Positions 36,330 through 46,485 of a stretch of 64,000 nt of DNA are shown here, in pieces. The notes beneath the pieces were generated by a model. It did no database searches, was not told the origin of the DNA, and was given only the letters and a program-made list of their open reading frames with translations. Each line of letters begins with the position of its first letter. Positions within the stretch are counted from its first letter, which is position 1. This DNA comes from Actinomucor elegans (lineage: Eukaryota; Mucoromycota; Mucoromycetes; Mucorales; Mucoraceae), in contig JAMSLZ010000009.1 of assembly GCA_026027325.1 (NCBI GenBank), forward strand, positions 930,001-994,000, in the 5' to 3' direction. Position numbers and translations under genes: made by a program.

Positions 36330-37645
36330 CCTTTTGCAACGATGTCCAAATTCAAAGATAGGTTTCTAAAAATCAGCAACTATCCCCTTGCAAAAAAGAA
36401 ATAGGTCATGGCGTTTTTGGCATCGTTCCTCTCGGAAAGGATGCCCATGGGGAATACACAAGTCAAAGTCCAAAAGACGCGTGTTTCGATTAATCTAATT
36501 TGTATCAGGCTATCAAAAAATTCAGTAAATCTCGGTTGCGCAAGAAACAACAATCCACCCTGATCAAAAAGTGGGGTCGGGGTGGCTCAAGACCCATAAG
36601 GTTTCTAGATCTAATTTATTAAAAAAAGGGGCCATGTTAGCATGATCAAGCTGTATGAAATAACTGGATGATCTAACCAGTGACTCTTCGTATATATGCA
36701 TAAGGATTATATTGTATTAAAGCAATATATGCTCGCTATTGTCTAGTCATGGAAATGACTCATCAAGGTGTGATTATACCTATGGACTTGAACAAGCTAG
36801 AAACGCCTTTTACAGAAAATACTACTACTAGTAGGTTATACTTTAGGCAGATGACTTTCAACATAGTAGAATACTGCAAGCTCCTCTCTTGATTAATATC
36901 AGTGAATGCTTACTCATCTTCAATTTGCATGCTACAATTATATTGTGCAAAGAGGTCATTTTTTGCTTTGATTCTAGTATAAAGGGGTTTTTCACGATCA
37001 ATTATGTCTATTTGTAGACATTAAACCAGACAACCTGTTACTATCAGATGATAATGCGCCCAACATCATGAACTTTGGAATAATCAAAATGTTTGTTAAA
37101 GGCGATATACTCTAAAGCCAACAGCAGATAACCCAACATTTATACCGCCTGAGCTATGTAAATCGCATGTGGGCCCTCTTTCCGGTAAAACAGCAGATGT
37201 CTGGCCCACGAGTGTTACATTGTACTGCCTGGTGCACAGACGAGTTCCTTTTTACTAATGAAGTGCGCTAGAATTATATGAAATGATTGAATGAGACAAA
37301 TGCTTTAGCGTGTAGATGCATCAATGATCCTTATTTTATTCTTGCATAAAATTGAATAGAGTAAAAATTTAAGTTTATGCTTAATAGACACCCTGTAATC
37401 ACTAGATAAATATGCAACAAAAAGAATTCTAATACAAGGTTTTAGGGTAACTCGAGAGAGAAAGCCCAGACTATACGAAGTAGTTTTATGACGCTATATA
37501 TTTCAATAAAATCATCCCTGAGTCACGAATAATGGAAAGGGTCCTCAAATATCAGAGTCTGTTAACTCTCTTAATGGTATCTCAGGTCACAGATGCAGAT
37601 ATCAGAAGTGCTATCACGGATATTTGTAATATACTTATAATCGTA
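36330..37645 (+). pseudogene. Decayed CaMKK / SNF1-activating kinase (Sak1/Ssp1-like)
   Basis: The domain order of a CaMKK-type kinase is readable across shifting frames. GHGVFGIVPLGKDAHGEY is the glycine-rich loop (about 36405). YQAIKKFSKSRLRKKQQSTL contains the VAIK-like lysine (about 36507). VMEMTHQGVIIPMDLNKLE follows at about 36750. DIKPDNLLLSDDNAPNI is the catalytic loop (about 37018), its HRD part lost, with a broken metal-binding loop (MNFG instead of DFG) right after. Then come PTADNPTFIPPELCKSH and SGKTADVWPTSVTLYCLVH (37120–37240), with a late VTDADIRSAIT near 37590. Stops, frame changes and the altered metal-binding loop show loss of function. In fungi such kinases activate SNF1/AMPK, so an intact paralogue should exist elsewhere in the genome. 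Confidence 0.8.
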
Positions 37646-38930
37646 AGCTGATGTATAAAGCATGATAAATTTGATGTTTTTTTTTTATTCTGATTAATTT
37701 GGGCATTCAACTATTTTTTTATACGCAATAATTTCTACTTATTTTAATACTTGTTTTGATGAAAAGAAGTATTTACCAGGTGTTAAAAGGGTATTGCGTT
37801 TAGGCTGGAGTAATAGGAAGCTTGAGAGAAAACACACGGATTTCCTTTGTAATTTTATGATAGAGAGGTAAAAGACGCATTGCTTTCTGCTTTCTAAGAC
37901 ATAATATCAATTATTCTATCGAGTCTTTATTACATCTGGTCCGGCATGTAACGTTTATTCTTAATAGATTGAATAAAACTGCTGTTGCTAGAACATCCTA
38001 AAAAACCTTACAGCTACGTAAGAAAAAAGTAATAGAGTGGAAATCGAACAAAGAAATGGACCGACACAATAACTGCATTTTTATTGTTGAAGTTGGATTT
38101 AATATATACAGTTGACGAATTTTGATAGATTTAAGCAAGGGATACATATTAAAGCTGCCATTCCGAAAAAGAAGTTGCTGATTTGATCTTGTACAAGTGG
38201 AAGTCAGTTCAAAAACAAAGTGTTATGAATAGGAAGAGAAAGAGAGAGTGTAGTGAGGATTGGTACCGCTGAAGTAAACGCTACAGTTGGTATACAAAGT
38301 GATGTTTTAGATGTTCACAGGATAATGGATCTCCATTAGATCATGGGCAATCCTACTGTATATAGGGTCCTCAAGGTTCATGAATTAAGGTTATAAAGTG
38401 GTTTACCTGCTATTTTAAATAGGATTGAGATCTTGAGCTAATACTTTAAGTTATTTTTAAAGCAACAGAAGCAGAATATATCATTGTTTGAACGCTTTGA
38501 CTTAAATAAATTGATATGTGCAAATTCCAAGGAGTATTCTTGGCACATTGCAGCCTCACGCTGCAAAAAAAAAGGCCATCAATATGACCTTGATACTACA
38601 TTGCTAAATGCCGAGCAACAGCCATTTGCCAATCCTATAGTTATGCTCAAACTGCATCACACATAGGCATAATCGACTTTGTAATTAAATCAACAAATCT
38701 ATTGAGCATATTCAAAAGATATAGTAAGCACAAAGCATCCAATATACTCGCTCAGTAATACTGAGAATCTATTCAAGAATGTAAACTGGATCAATCGGAT
38801 CGAAACTATTCTACAGGCCTAAATAGCTGGTAGGCTTACTAGTTTAATAGTAAATTCAATTATGTTTATGTATGATGTAAGTCAAATATATTTGTAAGGT
38901 TAGTAAAGGATAACTTTTCGACACTTAACA
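37646..38930. other. AT-rich gene-free DNA
   Basis: Short open frames (for example 38484–38666) show no recognisable family. Nothing else is supportable. Confidence 0.45.
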
Positions 38931-38982
38931 GTGCGATGCCTTTTATATAACAACGCTAATTTAGTAATCGATCATTTTGTAT

Positions 38983-39146
38983 TTCCAGCTTTTTTTTTTC
39001 TTTTCAGCTTTTTTTTTTTCTTTTCAGCTTTTTTTTTTTCTTTTCAGCTTTTTTTCTCCTCTCTTCAGCTTTTTTTCTCCAGCTTTTTTCTCTCCAGCTT
39101 TTTTTCTCTCCAGCTTTTTTTTCTCTCCAGCTTTTTTTCTCCCCAG

Positions 39147-39177
<31 letters not shown>

Positions 39178-39200
39178 CAGCCTTTTTTCTTCAACCCTTT
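38983..39200 (+). repeat. Polypyrimidine/CAGC satellite
   Basis: A run of 10–20-base units of T/C tract plus CAGC (TTTTCAGC, then TCTCCAGC) repeats about twelve times, followed by a (CT)n run near 39150–39172. The plus strand is almost purely pyrimidine, so it can form triplex structures, and every unit resembles an intron 3' splice site. The open frames across it (Phe-rich on plus, Lys/Glu-rich on minus) are by-products. Confidence 0.8.
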
Positions 39201-39209
39201 TTTTTTCTG

Positions 39210-39552
39210 TTACTATCATCGTGGGCCGTGCTGCAGATGCTCTTTGAAGTTCGGGTAAGGGAGTTCGATGATAGTAATGGTTACGATTGTCGTTCTTTTG
39301 TCATTGGTGCCTAGCTGCGGATGCTACCATTATTGGGTAGTTCGGGTTTAGGAGTTCAGTGATGGGAATCGTCAACACATTGGGATCTGAGGGGGCTCTT
39401 GTCAAAGTGGGCCGTGCTGCGGATGCTCTTTGGAGTTCGGGTAAAGGAATGCTGTGACAAGAGCGTAGTGTTGACTTCTTTGGGACGTAAGTCATCGTGG
39501 GCCGTGCTGCAGATGCTCTTTGAAGTTCGGGTAAGGGAGTGCGATGAGGTCA
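39210..39552 (+). repeat. Four-copy structured repeat with covarying arms
   Basis: A core of about 44 bases (GTGGGCCGTGCTGCRGATGC, continuing CTCTTTGRAGTTCGGGTAAG) occurs at 39221, 39307 (diverged), 39407 and 39497. Each core is bracketed by short inverted arms that differ between copies but pair within a copy. These are TTACTATCATCG/CGATGATAGTAA (39210–39221 with 39266–39277), TCATTG/CAGTGA (39301 with 39357, one G:T), GCTCTTGTCA/TGACAAGAGC (39395–39404 with 39455–39464) and TCATCG/CGATGA (39492 with 39542). Copy 3 also has outer arms GTCAACAC/GTGTTGAC (39371 with 39468). Copies are 86, 100 and 90 bases apart. This points to a selected or self-propagating hairpin, as RNA or DNA. Confidence 0.75.
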
Positions 39553-39841
39553 ATCGTTAAACATATTAGAATCTGAGGGACACTTTTTGGGAATAAATAG
39601 TCTCCACCTTCTCGCGGTTATTCCTGTGATTAGAAGTTTAGTGCTTTGAAACTAAGAGAGACTTAATAACATAAACGTCAATTATCAAGTATCAAATATA
39701 ACATTATTAACTTTTCAAGAAGGCTTTACTTATCTCTGAAAGGTACTTTCTAGATTTGTTATATTTTCATTACTTTCTGCAGATTGTTTGAGAAGCATCC
39801 TCTCTCTTTTGAGACAGGCGACAAATGCTGTATGAAGCTTC

Positions 39842-39874
<33 letters not shown>

Positions 39875-40091
39875 CCTGATAAACAAGACAAGTATGATAA
39901 AGTGACAGAATTTATAATGAGTAATAAACATGATTACAGTCCTTGGTTATTTTTGTTTTAATTATAACATGGCTTTTTAGCTAGAATAAAAAATACTTCA
40001 ACTTCATATACTGATGTCGGATTTTTTAAACAAACTAAGGGACAACGTAATGACATTACGACTTGAGCTGTACTGATATAGAATAATTGCC
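39553..40091. other. Gene-free, with poly(A) tract
   Basis: A pure A run of about 32 bases lies at 39842–39873. It could be the tail of a retroposed copy or a simple homopolymer; no body of an element was recognised. Confidence 0.4.
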
Positions 40092-41615
40092 TTAGGAATT
40101 TCTATGATAAAAAGAAGGTGAGAGTAATGATGCTTCTTTCGATCCTGAAATCGCAAAAGCTTTTCTCTTTTTATCATTCAAGAGCGTTATTGTGTCCTTC
40201 ATAATTTCTTTTCCTTTCCATGCAACCTGAAGAAGAGGAATAAAATGAAGAGCGAAACTGTTGATCGTTTCGGGAAATTCAAATTTACATGTTTTTAATA
40301 CTCTTGTAATTGAATACCCTACTGGAACATCCATTATCACAAGTTCCATATTCAAACCTATACTCATATATTATTACATCAAATTTCAATATTGATTATC
40401 AAGTTACCCATCATTAAATAACCCACAGTAACCATTCGGTTTATATGACTTGGGTTTTTTTTCACTAAAACAGAAAGCATATCCCTTAATGTTTTGGGAA
40501 GTTTGACCAAACCATCGTTCAAATATTTATCATCTATTTCAATTGCTTTCTCTTTACCGACCTTACAGGTGCCGACTTCATTACTTCCATATTTAAATAA
40601 TATGTCTACTTTCGCTCCCATAACTTTTCTAGGTCTCTTCTCAATTGCTTCTAAACTTCTTCTATCATTTTTGGCAGCAGACACAGCTACGTTGCACTGA
40701 TCCCCAAGATTTGCTCTGATGTATCTATCTTTAAAAAGATTATATACAAAGGACCAAAGTCCTTGGAGCAGATCTGATTCGGAATAATCATCCAAATTTA
40801 ACATATCTTCATACTGAAATAAATCTGAACCAGCAATCATACTTTGTTGGATCCATTGCTTATCGAATTCTGTCGTAGGGTCCAAGAAATGACTGAAGGC
40901 GTGTTTTCGAATTTCCTTTGCTGTCATAGGTTTATCGTATGAATCAATGTATTCTTGCAGAGAAGAAGGAATAGTTTTGAGTGCTTTAAGATTAAATGTT
41001 CTTATCTCATCCAATTCAGTTGCAGTAAGATAACTAATCCATAAAGGATCACTAGGGTCCATAATGAGTGAGTGTACTGGGTGTTCATAGACTGATTCTT
41101 GGATAACTCGTCTCATTACATCATCTATAATAGTACCAGAAGAGAGAACCCATTTTTCAGAGTCACTTACTCTGTCAAGCACTTTAAGAATGGTGTGCTT
41201 TTCTTTATCTGTGATTTTCCTGTTTGACTCAGTGTTGGTTGTAGAGTCATTGATAGATTTTTTCGTTCTGTTATAAGACTTTAAAGCTGAATCAATAATC
41301 TCTGACCAGTTGTCATCTACGCTTCCTCCAAACACATATCGCATTTGCTTCAAGTTAGACTTGAAGCGTTTCTTCCAATCTCCTTTATACGTAGCAAGGC
41401 TTTTCCCATCATATTTAGCAATGATAAAGTCTTTCATCTCAAGCACGAAATCGTCCCAATAAACAAGTTTTTGGTCATTGACTATTTTCAAAATACAAGA
41501 CTCGATCTCTACAAGAAAAAAAAACCATGTGTGTTCATATTTTATAGTGTACATAACGAAAATATATGCATTTACGCAACAACTAACCATTCTTATAAAG
41601 TGTAGGCTCGGCCAT
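40092..41615 (-). CDS. Lineage-specific protein with PD-(D/E)XK-nuclease-like C-terminal region
   Basis: Exons on the minus strand are 41588..41615, 40408..41508 and 40092..40357, giving 464 aa; introns are 79 and 50 nt, with phases consistent. The start MAEPTLYKNEIESCILKIV appears only after splicing. The N-terminal half is helical and charged. The conserved-looking part is in the last 200 residues: SFVYNLFKDRYIRANLGDQ, KVMGAKVDILFKYGSNEVG followed by TCKVGKEKAIEIDDKYLND, KLPKTLRDMLSVLVKK and VTVGYLMMGLNMEL. From memory, Mucorales genomes carry many related proteins of unknown function. The D…E-x-G…K spacing recalls PD-(D/E)XK nucleases, but I cannot confirm the fold, and the usual second acidic position reads Lys here (TCKVGK). 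It may be a domesticated or mobile-element gene. Confidence 0.75.
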
Positions 41616-42670
41616 ATTAAAATACTAAAAGATACAATTATAAAGATAGGCATACTCATGGAAGTAATCTTTTATAACACTTATGCTGTGTAACTTTAGT
41701 TTACGCCTCTTGTACACTTCATGTTTGAATGTTTCCACACTAACCTAAATATCTACATAGTGGCCCATATATATGCCCTTTTGGGTGTCGCGCTATACTA
41801 TACTTACATACCATAGTAAAAAATGCTTAGGCAATTGAGTATAGCTCGCTATAGCTGATATCTACTTTAGTGACAAGTGTGAAGCCAAAAATTTGTAGCA
41901 TTACATTGGGCCTTAAGTAAACGAATTTTACAGCCACTATCTAGGATTTGTCAGTTACAAGAAGCAGACTGATTTATAACCCCCCCCCCCCTCCCGATTA
42001 GCTTCTTTTCCACTTATTATATAAATAGTAGCTTGAAATGCACCAAACTTCGAAATATTCTTCCTATTTTGTTGTGTTAGGATCTTCTTCCTTTTTTTTT
42101 TGACTTAATAACTAAATGTATTGTTGCTATTCCTTGACTATTATGATGTCTATTTGAAATTCCGTCAAGATAATAAGGAGTATCCCAAAAAAATCGAGTA
42201 AAAACCTTGTTTTATTTGGTTATATAAACAATTTAGCTTATATACTGATCCTTGGGCGTGGGTATCATTCTATCAACTAGTAAACCTTCAACTGTAGAAG
42301 TGTCAAAGACAACTAATCAAGAATGATTCTACCTGATCCTCGAAGAAACTAACATGATACTAAAATATTTAATACAGCAGTTTGAAAACTTGGACAGATA
42401 CAAATTAGATTACCTTACAAAGATTTAGATATGTGTTTACTTCCGCATGAAGTTGACGAATTACTTCATAATTAAGAAATGATTATAATAACACTTGCTT
42501 ATATCATGCTTAGCAAGAGAATATACTGTTATTGAAAAAAGTTATGATTACTTTTATTCATTATTATGTGGCTTTAAGGATATAACAGGACTTGCAAGTC
42601 TGTTAGCCTACAATCAAATAATATATGAGGTTAAGTAATATGCTTTCGTCTGAGACAAAAAGCTAATCAA
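41616..42670. other. AT-rich gene-free DNA
   Basis: Includes a C12 tract at about 41980–41991, unusual in such AT-rich DNA. No gene or element is recognised. Confidence 0.4.
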
Positions 42671-42673
42671 AAG

Positions 42674-42885
42674 TAATTGAGGGTCTTTGGGCGGCTTTGT
42701 TAAAAGGCGCCAGGCATTACATTACCGATACTGAGCAGCTGAAAGCACGTCTTGAAAACGAATGGCGAAATCTAGAAAGTGATCTTTTGGTCAATTTAGT
42801 GAAAATTATGCCAATTTGTAATAGCCAAGAAAGACGGGTCTTCGAAATACTAAAAAATAAAATAAAACAAACTCGATATTTGTAA
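42674..42885 (+). pseudogene. C-terminal fragment of a Tc1/mariner-type transposase
   Basis: The frame SKVIEGLWAALLKGARHYI, then LKARLENEWRNLESDLLVNL and a tail ending NKIKQTRYL, matches the C-terminus of Tc1-type transposases. There NPIENLWG precedes the last catalytic acidic residue's helix, and L..EW..I....L..LV.SMP follows. No upstream catalytic region is present, so this is a truncated relic. Confidence 0.7.
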
Positions 42886-43492
42886 AACAACACTCATTTC
42901 ATCGATATCTTAAAAATTTAAAGGGATTGGATGATCTCTTATTAACAAGTTTTTCTCTTTGAGGTAGGATATTTTTTTGCCAAAAAAATAAAATAAATAA
43001 TAATTAAACCATACTTTCGCTTACTACACATAACTGTAATATGTTCAATCTGTGGTCAAACTTAAGTCTAGGCTCGAATCACTTACAGTCCATCCAGTTG
43101 ATAAATACGGAAACCAAAAGAAGTAAGATAAGGTGTTCTGATTGAATAAAATGCCACTACAGACGATTAAACAGATGGACTCGAATCAACCTCTGATGAG
43201 TGAAGATCAATCGATTCTTTTCCTACAGTATCTTTTACTTAATCGATCAATTTCAAACAGAATAGTATATAGGTATTTTATCATTCTTATAGTATGCATC
43301 TTGTTGATTTTCATAATCTAATAAATTCAGGAAAAAACTTGTCAAATGCTTTGGTTGCTATGCTGACATGACAACCAATCATCTGGCTAATTTGCGTAAT
43401 TTTTTATGAAAAAGATGTGCTTCGTGCTACCAGTGTGTTCAGTTTTGTTACTTTTTTTTGACTACCCATTCTTTAACGAATTCATAGCAGCA
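42886..43492. other. Upstream region of the phosphatase gene
   Basis: No gene. An in-frame ATG at 43406 would add a hydrophobic 29-residue leader to the phosphatase; this is more likely 5' UTR. Confidence 0.4.
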
Positions 43493-44066
43493 ATGTCCAT
43501 TGTACCAGTATTTGCAGAACCAGAGGAGCTCGTAACCTTGATTCGTGACGCTTCCAAGCAACCCGGTAAAGATTATGTTATTGTCGATGTTCGTGATGAT
43601 GATTATAATGTAATTATAAAAACTGTATCAAGATTTCAAATGTATTCACATTACTCTAGGGCGGCCACCTTCCTGGTGCCATCAATGTTCCAGCTAGAGA
43701 AATGTACGATAAAGCAAACGAACTTATCATTCAGTATGCTGAAGTGCCTACGATTTATTTTCATTGTGCTTTATCACAAGTGAGAGGTATGTCGAGAATG
43801 GATCACTTGTTTCATTTGTTAAGCATTTTTCTTTCTATCTAGGCCCTAAATCAGCCCGTATTTACAGTGAAACGATTAATAACTTGGGCAAGCAAACTGA
43901 ACAAAAGGTGAGGATACACTCGATTTAAACAAGTATTATGTTAACAAATATATAGGTCAAGATATTAAGAAATGGATTTGAAGGATGGCATGCCAAGTAT
44001 AGAAAGGAAATAGATTTGATTGAGGATTATGATGAAGCAGTTTGGCAATATGCCATAATGGAGTAA
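43493..44066 (+). CDS. Rhodanese/Cdc25-fold phosphatase (arsenate reductase-like)
   Basis: Exons are 43493..43609, 43660..43786, 43843..43907 and 43956..44066, giving 139 aa, the usual size of this single-domain family (yeast Acr2/Ych1 type). The rhodanese fold shows as VIVDVRDDDYNGGHLPGAIN, then the active-site loop HCALSQVRG, which fits the HC-X5-R signature of Cdc25-like phosphatases and arsenate reductases, then GFEGWHAKYR near the end. The chosen start gives MSIVPVFAEPEELVTLI; an alternative ATG at 43406 in the same frame adds a hydrophobic leader. It converges with VPS2, the two stop codons being separated by only 13 bases. The substrate cannot be told from sequence. Confidence 0.88.
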
Positions 44067-44079
44067 AAAAAAAAAGGAA

Positions 44080-44909
44080 CTATTCACGTCTCAAATTGTC
44101 TAATCTAGCTTGTAAAGCAGCATCACCCGAGGATTCAGTCTGAGCTATTCTTTCATTAGGTGAACTTTCGCTAATAAAGCCAGAGGGAACTTGATCCAAC
44201 TAAAAAAAAAAAAAATTCATATACATCAATAAATGCAATTGTTTCCTTCTTTCTTTCATAGCTTACCTCTTGATTAAAGCTGATACCAATATCGTCTAGT
44301 ACTTTGTTCACAATTTCTTCGCTCTCTTCTTCATCCTCTTCTTCTTCCATAGCATCATCGATCGCATCACCCATCATTTCATCTTTCATATCCATCAACT
44401 CGCTTTCCTTTTCAAAATCCATCATGATCTTTTGTATTTGAGGGAGATTCATTTGTCTGTTCATGGACCCCATTGCTTTAGTGGCGCCTCGCATTGCTGT
44501 AGCCATTTGATGACTGGAGCTCATGGTCTGTATACGTAAACCAACAGCTTGCAGTTGCGTCTTCATTGAGTAAAACTTTTGTACATGTCTACGCGTGCGC
44601 ACCAAATCCTTGGCCATCACTTTACAAGCATTCTTTCATCAATGGAATGAATAATTACCCTATAAATGATGTTTATAGCCTACCATTTGGTTCTCTTTAG
44701 CAGCTTTTTTAATATCCAATATCAGTTTCTTTTCCTGTCTTTCGAGGCGCTCTCGTTCTCGATCTAATTCGCGTTGTGCCTTTTGAAGACTGCGTTGATG
44801 CTGTCGAAGTAGTTCTGCTGGTGTTTTCTTTTTGCCAAATAAAAAGTTCTGAACGCGGAATTAGCTAATTGCATTTATCAAAGAGACTTTTTATATGTGT
44901 AATTACCAT
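44080..44909 (-). CDS. VPS2: ESCRT-III subunit VPS2 (Did4/CHMP2A)
   Basis: Exons on the minus strand are 44907..44909, 44684..44848, 44267..44632 and 44080..44199, giving 217 aa. VPS2 co-assembles with Vps24 on endosomal membranes and recruits Vps4. The protein follows CHMP2A closely: NFLFGKKKTPAELLRQHQR, a Glu/Arg-rich coiled coil, MAKDLVRTRRHVQKFY, then AMGSMNRQMNLPQIQKIMM, the acidic EEEEDEEESEEIV region and the C-terminal MIM1-type ending LQARLDNLRRE, which binds the Vps4 MIT domain. The first coding exon is only the ATG itself, immediately followed by a GTAATT donor. This sits inside a perfect 16-bp palindrome, AATTACCATGGTAATT (44901–44916). Confidence 0.93.
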
Positions 44910-44916
44910 GGTAATT

Positions 44917-45732
44917 AAAAACAATCCGAGTAAAAAGATAAGGTGTGAGAAGGTGTGTACACGCTTTTAAGAAAAGAAATGGGCAGATATATTAATGCAT
45001 AGTTTCAAGACCAGATTTGCACTGAAGGTGACGAATTTTTGCTTGGCTTCAGGCAGTGAATAATCTGAGTTATAAAAGTTTCTTGGTGTAACTCTGTGCC
45101 TCTAAATTGCAAGTCTTTTAATTTAATCTTTTGTCTGTAAACATTTGAATCTACAGGTATAGTCTATAAGCGCAATGCGTTCACTACATGCGTTATAATT
45201 TAAGTATATCCTTTTTATTCATGAAAAACTAGAATTTTGAGTATGAACCAAAAAACCAATAAGTCAGGCTTTTATTTAAAATATCTCCTAGTTTTGAACG
45301 ATAATGTAATATGATCTTTGTGCCATTCGATGAGTAATCAGCCTTATCCAGCTATATTTTATATGATTCAAAAAAAGGTGAATCTCTGGAAACAACAGAC
45401 AACAACAATAACAACAAATAGTATTCAATTCCCGAGAGCCAATGGTGAAGCCCACCAATTCGAACCCTTCTTAAACGTCGAAGGTATAGTAAAATTCGTC
45501 ACTGTTAAGAGCGCCATTCCATAATGCCTTCATTATCATGCACTTTCCATAGATATACAGATAAAGAGTACTGCTCAGACAGTTGAAAATCGGTGCTGTT
45601 TACTACTAAGATCGTATAGAATTCCTTCATTGAATCGGCTATCCAGTTACTGGTGTGTATTTGTTTACTTATATATATATACATCATCCTTTTTTATTAC
45701 ATTAATAAAGAAATCTTCTAAAACAATTGGAT
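44917..45732. other. Intergenic region without gene
   Basis: Frames at 45318 and 45630 (+) show no family and overlap the 3' flank or introns of RPB8. It holds the VPS2 promoter and the RPB8 3' end. Confidence 0.45.
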
Positions 45733-46319
45733 CTACTTTCTCATTAACAAATAAATGTTTTCACCAACGGTCAAGTTTTGCAAATGTCTATAGTCGCCTT
45801 CCAAACACATTAAAAGACCACCGTAGGAAACATACACAGACCTATCATAGCATATCAGAAACGATCTAGCATACTGCAGTATTTACTTACACTTGTTGAC
45901 CAGCGGCGGCACCCTTATTCGAATCTTCATATCGGTACACTTTGCCAAACATGACATACTCGTATTCATCACTTAAATCGCGCTCTCCTGGTGCACGTTC
46001 ACGCCAAGATTCTTTCTTTTCTACACCACTGGTACTAGCACTGGCTTCAAGAGAGAGAGACGAAGCCAACACGAGCGAAAACTTTTCTCCCACCTTGAGT
46101 GGATAGATCTCGGCATTGAAATCCAAAGTCAAATCCATTTCATAGTTCTCGGAACGACCTACAAGACGAGAAACTAGCGTTTCATCCAAATTACTAATTA
46201 GGTTCAAGTCTCATTCCTGCGCGACAATGCCAAATTATACCTCTGTCGAAACGCTTTCCTTGAGGATCGAGGTCTTTAATGTCGAAAATATCTTGAAATA
46301 AAATGTTATCAGTAGACAT
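45733..46319 (-). CDS. RPB8: RNA polymerase I/II/III shared subunit RPB8
   Basis: Exons on the minus strand are 46241..46319, 45891..46173 and 45733..45841, giving 156 aa, close to other RPB8 proteins. This OB-fold subunit belongs to all three nuclear RNA polymerases. Landmarks are [19 protein letters not shown] at the start, [20 protein letters not shown] across intron 1, [18 protein letters not shown], then [19 protein letters not shown] and a LLMRK ending. The middle Ser/Ala-rich loop ([13 protein letters not shown]) is the usual variable loop. It shares a 166-bp upstream region with the divergent L1-domain gene. Confidence 0.95.
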
Positions 46320-46485
46320 GATGCGTATATATAAATGTAATGAACAGAGTAGATGTGTCAAAGGGAAACAGAATTTTTTTTAATAGACTTTTTGGTTAGA
46401 AAACGGTCACAATGATTGAAATCCGTCAAAAGCAACCAACCAAACGGTGGCTTTGCCTGCGTGTTTTTTCCTTCTTTTAATCACC
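46320..46485. promoter_or_regulatory. Bidirectional promoter, RPB8 / L1-domain gene
   Basis: Only 166 bp separate the two divergent start codons. TATATATAAAT near 46325 may act as a TATA-like element for RPB8, and the region contains a short T tract. Co-expression of a polymerase subunit with a ribosome-synthesis gene would be sensible, but is inferred. Confidence 0.5.

Noticed and set aside
39004..39219. Lys/Glu-rich or Phe-rich coding frames over the polypyrimidine satellite
   Set aside because: Simple repeats translate into low-complexity text in every frame; no start, splice or family support.
39210..39552. CRISPR-like array
   Set aside because: Only four repeats, uneven spacing, arms paired within each copy, and a eukaryotic setting; this is not a CRISPR.
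43060..43190. tRNA-like CTCGAATC boxes
   Set aside because: The B-box-like words lack a matching acceptor stem and A box at proper spacing.
43406..43492. Upstream ATG extending the phosphatase by 29 residues
   Set aside because: Family members lack such a leader and the hydrophobic text looks like translated 5' UTR; kept only as an alternative.
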